Source of the DNA: Chloroflexota bacterium
GTDB taxonomy: Bacteria > Chloroflexota > Anaerolineae > DUEN01
Assembly: GCA_013152435.1 (NCBI GenBank)
Contig: JAADGJ010000076.1
Coordinates: forward strand, 62,001 to 126,000
Length of the DNA: 64,000 nucleotides
Direction of reading: 5' to 3'
The notes under the pieces were generated by a model, which ran no database searches, was not told the DNA's origin, and saw nothing but the letters and a program-made list of their open reading frames with translations. Position 1 is the first letter of the stretch. Every line of letters begins with the position of its first letter. Below, piece by piece: positions 33,726 through 41,882 of this stretch. Position numbers and translations under genes: made by a program.

Positions 33726-36700
33726 ATGAGAGGACGGAAGCATCTCCTTTGGGGTTGGGTGCGTGCGAGGTCGGCCGTGATCGGGTGGCTGATCCTTGCC
33801 TTGCTCCCTATCGGCATGCCGATGAGGGCCCCGGCCCAGGAGGTGCCGGTCCGCACCCTGACGATCCAGACGGCCGGGCCGTCCCGGGTCCAGGTGGCGG
33901 ACACTTACATCACGGCGGCCGATCCCGACCGATCTCATGATGCCGAGCCGATCCTGTCCCTGTCCGGCCGGTCGGTCGCCCTGCTGCGGTTTGACCTGAG
34001 CGAGCTGCCCGCGGACGCGGAGGTGGCGAGCGCGAGCCTGGTGTTGTGGGTGGACGGCCGCAGCGCCCCGCTGCCCCTGGATGTGGCGGCTTATCCGCTG
34101 GCCCGGCCGTGGGAGGCGGGGGCGACCTGGCGCGAGGCTGCGCCTGGACGTCCGTGGGGGCGGCCTGGCGCGGTCGGTGAGGCCGATCGCGGCGACGCCG
34201 TGGCGCACCAGAGACTGGACGGGGTTGGCCGATGGTACACGTGGGACGTGACCGCCGCCGTACGCCAACAGGCGGGGCGGCCGGATCGAGATCTGCACCT
34301 GGCGTTGGCCGCGGATTTCGGCGGGACGGTGGAGTATTACCTCGCCAGCTCGGAGTGGAACGACGTGGGGCATCGCCCCCGGTTGACGATCCGATACCGC
34401 GAGCCGGTCGAGCTTCAGGTGGCCTCGGTTCGTACGGATCTGGTTTACGGGAAGGAGTACTTCCCTGCCATGCCCTATGTCATGTATGACTGGCGCAATC
34501 GCAACTGGCAGGCCGAGGCTCCCCAGCGAGGCCCCATCGGGAGTCACATCGAGTTCACATGGGAGGATATCAACCCTGCCCCAGGACAGTTCGATTGGTC
34601 CAAGTTCGATGAGTATCTGCGCGTCGCTCGGACCCAACGGGTGACGCTTCCGGACGGCTCTTCCATATATAAGCCGGTGATGTTTACCTTGATGCTGGCC
34701 GCCAGCGGTGAGGAGGGGCGCTTCCGGGATTTCACACCGACCTGGGTCTACGACGCGATGGATGGGCGTCCGGAGCTGGACGGGCGTCCGGTGGGATATG
34801 TGGTCCAGCCGGAGGGGTGCGCTCCAGCGGCCGTGCCCCTCTATGACGATCTGGCGTGGCAATCGGCCCTGGCCTCTGCCATCGCTGCCTTCGGCGCCCG
34901 CTACGATCAGAACCCACTGGTGGCGGGGATCTGGATCGGCGCCGGCCTGGATGATGAGACGCAGCCGGCCAAGCGGGTGGGATCGTGTGATTACCCGACG
35001 GAGCTGGCCCGATACCTGGATTGTGAAGCCTATATGCGGTTTCTGGATCGGCTGATGGGATGGTACGCGGATGCCTTCCCACATAAGCCGCTGTGGATTC
35101 AAGCGGCCCCAAGCGCCTGCGTGGGCCGCTCCGGTCCCTGGTCCAGGAGGCGCATCATGTTGAGGGCGGCCAAATTGGGGATCGGGTACAAGGCGAACGC
35201 CCTTCAGCCCGACATGGTGACGGCCGTCGGGTATCTGAACAGCACCGGATGGCAGAAGATGGACACGGCAGATCGCTTCGCGGGGCAGGTGCCCATCGCT
35301 TTTGAGCCCGCCTTTAGCAATCCTGTCGGCGGGGAAGACCCCGTTGAGTACGCGTATTGGATGGTACACAACGCGCTGGCTCATCACGCGACGTTCATCG
35401 ACTTGCAGGATGATTGGCTGGGCGACCTGGATCAGGTGCCGGAGGTATGGAGAACCATGCAGGAAAGTTTGAATCGAACGGCTGCGGATGCGCCGGCGGT
35501 GTGGATCGTGCTGCGCGATGCGGAATGCGCGCCGGTGATGTGGAAGAACAGCGGGAACGGGTGCGATCCGGGGGATTGGAGCTTTTACCTGTATCGCTCG
35601 GACGATCTGCCGGGCAATCGCACCGTGCATTTGCGAGAGGAGGATCTGCCGCGGACGGCCGCGGATCAGCCGTTCGGTCGGCATGCGCGGCGCACGGACG
35701 AGGCGAGCGGCAATCCGTGGATCTCCCTGGATGTGGATGATGCCTGGCAATTCGCCGGGCAGCTCCCTGTGGCCTATGGCGGGCAGGTTCAGTACGAGGT
35801 GAGCGTGTGGTACCTGGATCAGGGTACCGACGTGTGGCTCCTGGAGTATGCCGACCCGGAGGGCACGCTTCGCCAGGTTCGCGTGGAGAAGACCGATTCG
35901 GGGAGATGGCGTGAGGCGGTATGGGTCCTGGACGATCTCTTCCTGGCGGACATGCTGCCCGGCGGCATGGACCTCCGGCTGAACTCCGCCGGGGACGGCG
36001 ATGATATCTTCCATAAGATCACGATTCGCGGGATTCGTGTGCCCAAGGAGCCGGTTGCTGCGACGCCCACACCTGGCGTGGGCTCGACGCCGTCGCCTTC
36101 GCCTACGCTGGCGGTCGGCGGGACCGTGACGCCCACACCGACGCCGACACCGGAGAGGGTGTCGACTCCTACGCCTACTCCCACGTCGGCGGTGCAGGTG
36201 ATCGTCGTGCCACCCAGCCCAACGCCTACGCCGACGGTGGAGGTGATTGGTGTGCTGCCCAGCTCGACGCCCACGCCAACGCCGCAAAAGGAGATCATCG
36301 TGTTCTCCGAGCCGCTGGCCCTGACGCCCACACCCACGGCTGCTGCGCCGATGTATGGGCGGGCGGGGGATGCCTCTCCGCCGTCCCGGGTGATGGCCAA
36401 GGTGGAGGCGCTGTGGCCCTCCGCTCCAGGGCACATCAACGCGACGGTGTATCTGTTCGCCGATCGATCGCTGGATCCGCCACCGTGCGACTGGGAGCCC
36501 ACGGTGCTCCTCTGGGGGGCTGTTGGCGATGACCCGGCCCGGATGCTGGCGGTAGGGCGCAAGCGGATGGCTCAGGAGCGAGGGCGCACGTTCCCCGCCT
36601 GGGACTTCACCGGCGTGAACATCGACTCGTTGCAGCGGTCCGGGGAGCCGATGCACTTCTTCGCCTCGGTGGAGGGCGTGGACACGGTGTGGAACGTGGT

Positions 36701-37190
36701 GTCCATGGGCCAGGATGCGCGCACGCTGGGGGTCGCCGAGCCGGTGCCGGCGGGCCTGCTGACGTCGCCGCCGGCGGAGGTGGACGCGAAGATCTTCATC
36801 CTCTGGCCGCACGGCGGCGCGCCCGTCTCCGAGGCGAAGCGGGCCAACCTGACGGCGATCCTCCTTGAGACGGGAACGCAGCGGGCGTTTCCGGCGAAGG
36901 CTCCCTGGCTCCCGACGGTCCGACTTCATTGGTCCATCAACCACGGGGTGGACCTGACCGGGGGGAAGGGGATGATCGGTGTGCCGAGGGAGGTGAGCCG
37001 CGGTGGCATGCGCTATGTCGTCTGGGATTTCAACAACGTCGACGTGCGGGCGGCGCGCAATCCCAATAATCGGATGTACTTCTGGCTGAGCGTAGATGGC
37101 ATCCGGACGAATACATCCGTCTGGGTGCACAGCGCGGATGGGCGCCCGATCCTTCAGACGGCGGATCTGCCGGCCAGAAGTTGTCGATAG
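33726..37190 (+). CDS. Large exported multi-domain protein with DNRLRE-like and glycosidase-like domains
   Basis: The product has 1154 residues. A signal peptide covers about 1-38 (GWLILALLPIGMPMRAPAQ). Residues 57-225 resemble a DNRLRE beta-sandwich (LLRFDLSELPADAEVASASL). Residues 238-590 look like a TIM-barrel glycosidase (EFTWEDINPAPGQFDWSKF); catalytic residues are not certain. A beta-rich domain follows, then a Thr-Pro linker near 777-875 and two similar C-terminal domains (VEALWPSAP and IFILWPHGG starts). It lies between flgB and fliK, 12 bases after flgB. It is probably a surface or extracellular glycan-acting protein; its role in motility is unknown. Confidence 0.72.
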   Translation: MRGRKHLLWGWVRARSAVIGWLILALLPIGMPMRAPAQEVPVRTLTIQTAGPSRVQVADTYITAADPDRSHDAEPILSLSGRSVALLRFDLSELPADAEVASASLVLWVDGRSAPLPLDVAAYPLARPWEAGATWREAAPGRPWGRPGAVGEADRGDAVAHQRLDGVGRWYTWDVTAAVRQQAGRPDRDLHLALAADFGGTVEYYLASSEWNDVGHRPRLTIRYREPVELQVASVRTDLVYGKEYFPAMPYVMYDWRNRNWQAEAPQRGPIGSHIEFTWEDINPAPGQFDWSKFDEYLRVARTQRVTLPDGSSIYKPVMFTLMLAASGEEGRFRDFTPTWVYDAMDGRPELDGRPVGYVVQPEGCAPAAVPLYDDLAWQSALASAIAAFGARYDQNPLVAGIWIGAGLDDETQPAKRVGSCDYPTELARYLDCEAYMRFLDRLMGWYADAFPHKPLWIQAAPSACVGRSGPWSRRRIMLRAAKLGIGYKANALQPDMVTAVGYLNSTGWQKMDTADRFAGQVPIAFEPAFSNPVGGEDPVEYAYWMVHNALAHHATFIDLQDDWLGDLDQVPEVWRTMQESLNRTAADAPAVWIVLRDAECAPVMWKNSGNGCDPGDWSFYLYRSDDLPGNRTVHLREEDLPRTAADQPFGRHARRTDEASGNPWISLDVDDAWQFAGQLPVAYGGQVQYEVSVWYLDQGTDVWLLEYADPEGTLRQVRVEKTDSGRWREAVWVLDDLFLADMLPGGMDLRLNSAGDGDDIFHKITIRGIRVPKEPVAATPTPGVGSTPSPSPTLAVGGTVTPTPTPTPERVSTPTPTPTSAVQVIVVPPSPTPTPTVEVIGVLPSSTPTPTPQKEIIVFSEPLALTPTPTAAAPMYGRAGDASPPSRVMAKVEALWPSAPGHINATVYLFADRSLDPPPCDWEPTVLLWGAVGDDPARMLAVGRKRMAQERGRTFPAWDFTGVNIDSLQRSGEPMHFFASVEGVDTVWNVVSMGQDARTLGVAEPVPAGLLTSPPAEVDAKIFILWPHGGAPVSEAKRANLTAILLETGTQRAFPAKAPWLPTVRLHWSINHGVDLTGGKGMIGVPREVSRGGMRYVVWDFNNVDVRAARNPNNRMYFWLSVDGIRTNTSVWVHSADGRPILQTADLPARSCR

Positions 37191-37292
37191 AGGAAGTGAT
37201 CCGCGTTCGGGAGGTGACCGCTTGTCGGAGGAAGCGCGTGCAGGGAAGAGGCTGGCGACCTCATATTCTCCTGGCAGAAAGGAGGTGATTGG

Positions 37293-39362
37293 GTGCAAGT
37301 CAGTGATCTGAACATCTTTTCCCTGATCCAGCCGGCCATGGGAGAGGCCCTCATTGGCGCCGAGGCCTCCATGACGGCCGCGTCGGCCACCGTGGGCGAT
37401 TTCCGCCCCATGCTGTGGGCTTTGTTCGCGGCCGCCGGGGATGGCCCGGGCCAGGGCGACGATGCGGCCGCCATGGCGCCGGGGGAGGACATGGCGCAGG
37501 ACGCCCGTCCTGAACGATCGATCGGGCGGAAGGAGGTGGTGCCTGCAGGCGATCTGGCGCTGTCCTGCGTGGGGGTCAGTGTGTTCCCCCCAAGTGTCCA
37601 ACCGGAGCTGGTGAGCGGTGGGCCCGTCGCGTCGGCCTTCCATGCGTCGGAGGCTGGGGTGGAGGGCGTGGAGGCGCTGGCGGATGTCCTCCAGGCGGGG
37701 GGACGTGGCCCGCATCCGGGGGCGGGCAAGGTCGCACCCCGGGCGTGGCCTGACGGCCTATCCGCCCAGACCGTGTCCCCTCCGGAGGGGGAGACGACCT
37801 GGATGGGAGCGCCGTTCGTGGCGTCCACTCCGAGTATGTCGCCCGTAGGCGTGGAGGGAAAGCCGGAGGAAGCCTCCCAGGCCCTACCGCAAGGGCAGCT
37901 GGGTGGACAGGAGGGCATCCGAGAGGGTGTCGTCCAGCCCTCTGTCGCCCCATCGATGACGCTCGCGGCCGAGCCGAGCTCCGCTCTGGAGGCGCCGATG
38001 TCGGAGATGCCGAAGGGGGCGCAGCTGCCCGAGGGATCTCAGGGCGTCATCTCTGGCGGCTCCGATGGCTCACCGGGGACAGGCCGGAAGTCTGGTGCCT
38101 CGAAGCCGGTGGGGCGGCCATCCATCTGGGCGGATCCTGTCGTGTCATCGCCGGGACGTACGGAGGGCTCGGCTGCCCAGTCCTCGGGTGAGGAGCCATC
38201 GATGGGAGTGGAGTCGGGACGCCTCCCAAGTGTGAGGGACGCGATCGGGATGCGGGTGCCCCGATGGAGAAGGACGCTCCTGGCGGGGCGGAACATCCCA
38301 CCCGTCGGGAGGCCCGAGATGGAGTCCGGCCCCGCTCGTGTGGACGTCCCCGACGCGGGGAAGCCGATGCGAGAAGAAAAGCCGTCTGGAGTGGAGGCCG
38401 TTGGGCTTCCCCGGACGGAGGCGGCGCGGCCCTCTGGGGCAAGCGTTCCGCCGGTGGTCGGTGATGGGACGGGGGAGCCGGCGCGGCCGGTCTCTTCCGG
38501 ACGTGTGACAGCGCCTGTTCGGGGGGAGACCCCAGTGGTCCCGGACGCGGCGAAGACGTCCCCTCCGGTGGGCGTCGGGGGGCGAGATCCCAGGGATGTG
38601 CCATCACCCGCTGCGCGGGCGGATGTCGGGCTCGACTCCATGGGAGATCGGGGGATAGCGGCCCAACGCGGGCACGTGAACAGCACCCTGATGAATCCTC
38701 GCCCGGCTGAGATCCCGGCGGCTGTCGAGGCCGGACGTGATCCGGGGATGGCTTACTCCCGTCCCGGAGGTGAGCGTCGCGAGCCGGGAGCCCGGCAGGC
38801 CCCAGGCCCCGCATCCGTCTCGTGGGCGGAGGCGGCGCCCATTCCGGGGGCGAAGAACCCGGTTGCCAGATCCGCTGAGGTCGGGGCCGGGCTCGTGAGC
38901 TCCGATGGGCGAGAGTTCAACATCGCGGACACGCTGGAGGAACTGGTGGGCCAGATCCGGGTGGCCTGGCGGCGTGGCGAGTCGGAGTGCCGGCTGCAGC
39001 TTCATCCGGAGCAGCTGGGCCGCCTGGAGGTGCGTCTGGTGTCTGGTCGCAATGGGATGACCCTGCTCATGCGGACGGAGACGGCCGAGGCGCAGGCGGT
39101 CATCCAGTCGAACCTGGATCGTCTGCGCACAGGGCTGGAGGGGCACGGCATCCACCTGGAGCGGTGTGAGGTCGTGGCCGGCCAGATGGACGCCGGGGGC
39201 GCGAGCTGGCAGAACGGCGGCGGGCAGGGGCCCTTGTGGGACCAGCCTGAGCTGCCGGGGTATGTCCCAGCGGCGTACACACGCCCCACCACCGAACGCA
39301 TCACCGGGGCGCGTCGGCCGGCATATCGGCGTCCTGATGCGCTGATCGATCTGGAGGTCTAG
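37293..39362 (+). CDS. fliK: Flagellar hook-length control protein FliK
   Basis: The product has 689 residues, longer than the usual 350-500. The first 540 residues are a low-complexity Pro/Gly/Ala/Val-rich ruler. The conserved Flg_hook domain lies near 545-640, with CRLQLHPEQLGRLEVRL and LDRLRTGLEGHGIHL. FliK measures the hook and switches export to filament subunits. The start is GTG at 37293 behind AAAGGAGGTGATT, a nearly perfect anti-SD match. FlgD follows after 11 bases. Confidence 0.86.
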   Translation: MQVSDLNIFSLIQPAMGEALIGAEASMTAASATVGDFRPMLWALFAAAGDGPGQGDDAAAMAPGEDMAQDARPERSIGRKEVVPAGDLALSCVGVSVFPPSVQPELVSGGPVASAFHASEAGVEGVEALADVLQAGGRGPHPGAGKVAPRAWPDGLSAQTVSPPEGETTWMGAPFVASTPSMSPVGVEGKPEEASQALPQGQLGGQEGIREGVVQPSVAPSMTLAAEPSSALEAPMSEMPKGAQLPEGSQGVISGGSDGSPGTGRKSGASKPVGRPSIWADPVVSSPGRTEGSAAQSSGEEPSMGVESGRLPSVRDAIGMRVPRWRRTLLAGRNIPPVGRPEMESGPARVDVPDAGKPMREEKPSGVEAVGLPRTEAARPSGASVPPVVGDGTGEPARPVSSGRVTAPVRGETPVVPDAAKTSPPVGVGGRDPRDVPSPAARADVGLDSMGDRGIAAQRGHVNSTLMNPRPAEIPAAVEAGRDPGMAYSRPGGERREPGARQAPGPASVSWAEAAPIPGAKNPVARSAEVGAGLVSSDGREFNIADTLEELVGQIRVAWRRGESECRLQLHPEQLGRLEVRLVSGRNGMTLLMRTETAEAQAVIQSNLDRLRTGLEGHGIHLERCEVVAGQMDAGGASWQNGGGQGPLWDQPELPGYVPAAYTRPTTERITGARRPAYRRPDALIDLEV

Positions 39363-39373
39363 GAGGTAGGCGT

Positions 39374-39808
39374 ATGGATGAAACCCCTTGGGCAGTTGCA
39401 GCGGCCGGTCTCATGGCGGCTGCCCCTCAGGCGCAGGAGAGCCGTCCGGAGAGCGACGAGCGCTCCTTGCTGGGGATCGACCATGAGGCCTTTCTCAAGC
39501 TTCTGATCGCCCAGATCCGTCACCAAGATCCGTTGTCCCCCATGGACAGCGGGGAGTTCCTGTCGCAGCTGGCCGAGCTCACGACGCTGGAGCAGATGTG
39601 GCGCATGAACGAGAGCTTGCAGGCCTTCATGTCGCAACAGCAGCTCCTGCAGGCCAGCGCTATGATCGGGCGCACGGTGCAGGGGACGGATGACACCGAC
39701 CAGCCCTTCCAGGGCGTGGTGCAGGGTGCCCTGGTCCGTGATGGCACGGTGACCCTGGATCTGGGAGATCGACAGGTGCCGCTGAAGTGGGTCACTTCGG
39801 TGCGTTGA
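39374..39808 (+). CDS. flgD: Flagellar hook-capping protein FlgD
   Basis: The product has 144 residues, a short form that lacks the larger FlgD outer domains. DHEAFLKLLIAQIRHQDPLS near residue 36 and EFLSQLAELTTLEQM near residue 61 are the FlgD N-terminal motifs, and SAMIGRTVQG near residue 94 starts the remaining beta part. It caps the growing hook. TAGGAGGTAGG precedes the start. Confidence 0.93.
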   Translation: MDETPWAVAAAGLMAAAPQAQESRPESDERSLLGIDHEAFLKLLIAQIRHQDPLSPMDSGEFLSQLAELTTLEQMWRMNESLQAFMSQQQLLQASAMIGRTVQGTDDTDQPFQGVVQGALVRDGTVTLDLGDRQVPLKWVTSVR

Positions 39809-39828
39809 GGTATGGAGTGAGCGTGCAT

Positions 39829-40221
39829 ATGGTTGAGAAGATCACACTGCCCATCGCGTCGGAGTCCGTGCGGGGAGCGACGTCTGCCCGGCGCGAGAGC
39901 GCCTCACGGCCGCCGGACTCGGGGCGACCCGACTTCGCCGCCGTCCTGCGTCAGGAGATGGAGGAGGAGGGGCTTCGCTTCTCCCGTCATGCGACCTCTC
40001 GTCTCCAGGCGCGCGGGATTGAGTTGGATGCGGCGCAGCGGGATCGCATCGAGAGGGCTGTGGAGGCGGCTCGCCAGAAGGGGGCGAAGGAGTCGCTGAT
40101 CCTGCTGGACGATCTGGCGTTCGTGGTGAGCGTCCGCAATCGCACCGTGATCACGGCCATTGATGCCGCTCATCGCAGATCGAACGTGTTCACGCACATC
40201 GACAGTGCGGTGCTCGCCTGA
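39829..40221 (+). CDS. Flagellar operon protein, TIGR02530 family
   Basis: The product has 130 residues. RFSRHATSRLQARGIEL near residue 46 and SLILLDDLAFVVSVRNRTVI near residue 87, then NVFTHIDSAV at the end, match the short flagellar operon protein found between flgD and flgE in Firmicutes and other monoderm-type loci. The role is not established; gene position suggests hook assembly. ATG 39829 is chosen with GGAGTGA upstream; a GTG at 39823 is also possible. Confidence 0.83.
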   Translation: MVEKITLPIASESVRGATSARRESASRPPDSGRPDFAAVLRQEMEEEGLRFSRHATSRLQARGIELDAAQRDRIERAVEAARQKGAKESLILLDDLAFVVSVRNRTVITAIDAAHRRSNVFTHIDSAVLA

Positions 40222-40228
40222 TCGGATC

Positions 40229-40248
40229 GCTCGGGCCGGTGCCCGAGC
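40229..40248 (+). terminator. Hairpin after the TIGR02530-type gene
   Basis: GCTCGGGC pairs with GCCCGAGC around CGGT. Only a short TTT follows, so it may weaken rather than end transcription before flgE. Confidence 0.4.
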
Positions 40249-40353
40249 TTTGGAGGAAGACGGAATCCGTTGCGTACGGCCGGACCTCTTGCAGGGGGCC
40301 GACGCAACAACATGACATAACGAATCACAAAACCCCTTCAGGAGGTAGTCACG

Positions 40354-41589
40354 ATGTTGCGCTCTATGATTTCTGCTTCGTCTGCTCTGCGGTTCCACCA
40401 GACGTTCATGGACGTGGTGGCGAACAACATCGCCAACGTGAACACGGTTGGGTTCAAGAGCAGCCGGATCACGTTCCAGGAGATGATGAACCAGGTCATC
40501 AGCAGCGGTGTCGGGCCCGATCCGGCGGCCAATCGCGGCGGGATCAACCCGATACAGATCGGCCTGGGCATGATGCTGGGAGGCGTGCAGACGCAGTTCC
40601 TCCAGGGTGGGCTGCAGGCCACCGGGCGGAACAGCGACCTGGCCATTCAGGGAGAGGGGTTCTTCATCTACCAGGGCCCCAATCAGCAGTATTACTCACG
40701 AGACGGCACGCTGGATATCTCCACCGACGGGAAGCTGGTGAATCCGAACACGGGGATGTACATCCTCGGATGGCAGGCCGTGAACGGTAGCGTCGATCCC
40801 TCAGGGCCGCTGACCCCGATCACCATCGCGTTGGGCAGCGGGGTCACCGCCCAGCAGACGGAGAACGTCACCTTCGGCGGGAATCTGAATTCCTCCGCCG
40901 ATACCGGTGAGGCGACCTCCGTCACCTTTGAGGTCTACGACTCTATGGGGACGTCTCACTACATCACGCTGACCTTTGAGAAGCAGGCCGCCAATACGTG
41001 GAGCGTCACGGCCAGCACCAATGATCCCGATGTCACCATCACGAACCCCACCCTTACCGACATCGAGTTCGATGCGCAGGGGCAGGTGACCGCTGGTGGC
41101 ACGCAGACGATGCAGATCCAGCTGGCCAATGGGGCGGACACCCCGCAGGACATCAACCTGAACCTGAGCGGCCTGACCCAGCTGGCCGACCTGAGCGAGG
41201 TGCGGGCCATCTCGCAGGACGGCAACGCGGCGGGCGCCCTCATCGGCTTCGATGTCGCGGCCAGCGGCATGGTGATGGGGGTGTACTCCAACGGGCTGCG
41301 CCAGGCCGTGGGGCAGATCGCCCTGGCGACGTTCCGCAACCCGGCCGGCCTCATCAAGATCGGGCAGAACCTCTTCGCCGAATCGGCCAACACGGGCGAT
41401 CGCGTGGTGGGTGTGGCCGGAACCGGGGAGCGTGGGCAGATCAACGCGGGCTATCTGGAGATGTCCAACGTGGACCTGGCCACGCAGTTCACGGACATGA
41501 TCCGGGCCCAGCGTGGGTTCCAGGCCAACTCCCGGGTGATCACCGCCTCCGATCAGATGCTGACGGAGCTGGTGAACATCGTCCGGTAG
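40354..41589 (+). CDS. flgE: Flagellar hook protein FlgE
   Basis: The product has 411 residues. VVANNIANVNTVGFKSSRIT near residue 22 is the rod/hook N-terminal motif, NSDLAIQGEGFFIY near residue 93 is the FlgE/F/G signature, and the C-terminus has YLEMSNVDLATQFTDMIRAQ and GFQANSRVI. The long middle domain fits the hook subunit rather than the FlgF or FlgG rod. It polymerises into the universal joint. CAGGAGG precedes the start. It is the last flagellar gene before the large glycosidase-like gene. Confidence 0.92.
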   Translation: MLRSMISASSALRFHQTFMDVVANNIANVNTVGFKSSRITFQEMMNQVISSGVGPDPAANRGGINPIQIGLGMMLGGVQTQFLQGGLQATGRNSDLAIQGEGFFIYQGPNQQYYSRDGTLDISTDGKLVNPNTGMYILGWQAVNGSVDPSGPLTPITIALGSGVTAQQTENVTFGGNLNSSADTGEATSVTFEVYDSMGTSHYITLTFEKQAANTWSVTASTNDPDVTITNPTLTDIEFDAQGQVTAGGTQTMQIQLANGADTPQDINLNLSGLTQLADLSEVRAISQDGNAAGALIGFDVAASGMVMGVYSNGLRQAVGQIALATFRNPAGLIKIGQNLFAESANTGDRVVGVAGTGERGQINAGYLEMSNVDLATQFTDMIRAQRGFQANSRVITASDQMLTELVNIVR

Positions 41590-41597
41590 TGGATATA

Positions 41598-41620
41598 GGG
41601 GCGATCCGCCGGATCGCCCC
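41598..41620. repeat. REP-like palindrome after flgE
   Basis: GGGGCGATCC pairs perfectly with GGATCGCCCC around a three-base loop. No T-run follows. It could act as a rho-independent barrier or be one of the widespread GGGGCGA-type palindromes. Confidence 0.6.
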
Positions 41621-41662
41621 ATAAGCACTTGCTCAAACGATGCGAAGGCGTGAGCTTGCGTT

Positions 41663-41693
41663 GTAGGGGGCACGGCGCCGCTGTGCCCCCTAC
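41663..41693. repeat. Second REP-like palindrome
   Basis: GTAGGGGGCAC and GTGCCCCCTAC are perfect inverted arms around a nine-base loop. A related AGGGGCACAACC stretch follows near 41740. Confidence 0.6.
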
Positions 41694-41882
41694 AGTACGA
41701 AGGGCGGGAAAGCGGCATCTTCATGGCTGCCGGTTTATGTCCAGGGGCACAACCTTGTGTTGGGTGACGCGTGCGTTGCCCCCGATGGAAGGGGGCGACC
41801 GGCCGGTTTTGGGGGATAGGTAGCCCTTGCCTGAGCTTTGAAAATCCCTGGGGTATCCTCGATGAGGGAGGGGAGTGTCGTG

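Noticed and set aside
33648-37715. A 1355-codon open frame on the minus strand opposite the large exported protein and flgB
   Set aside because: It lies fully antisense to genes with clear domains and signal peptide. Its translation is His/Arg/Pro-rich without any motif, as expected from high-GC third positions.
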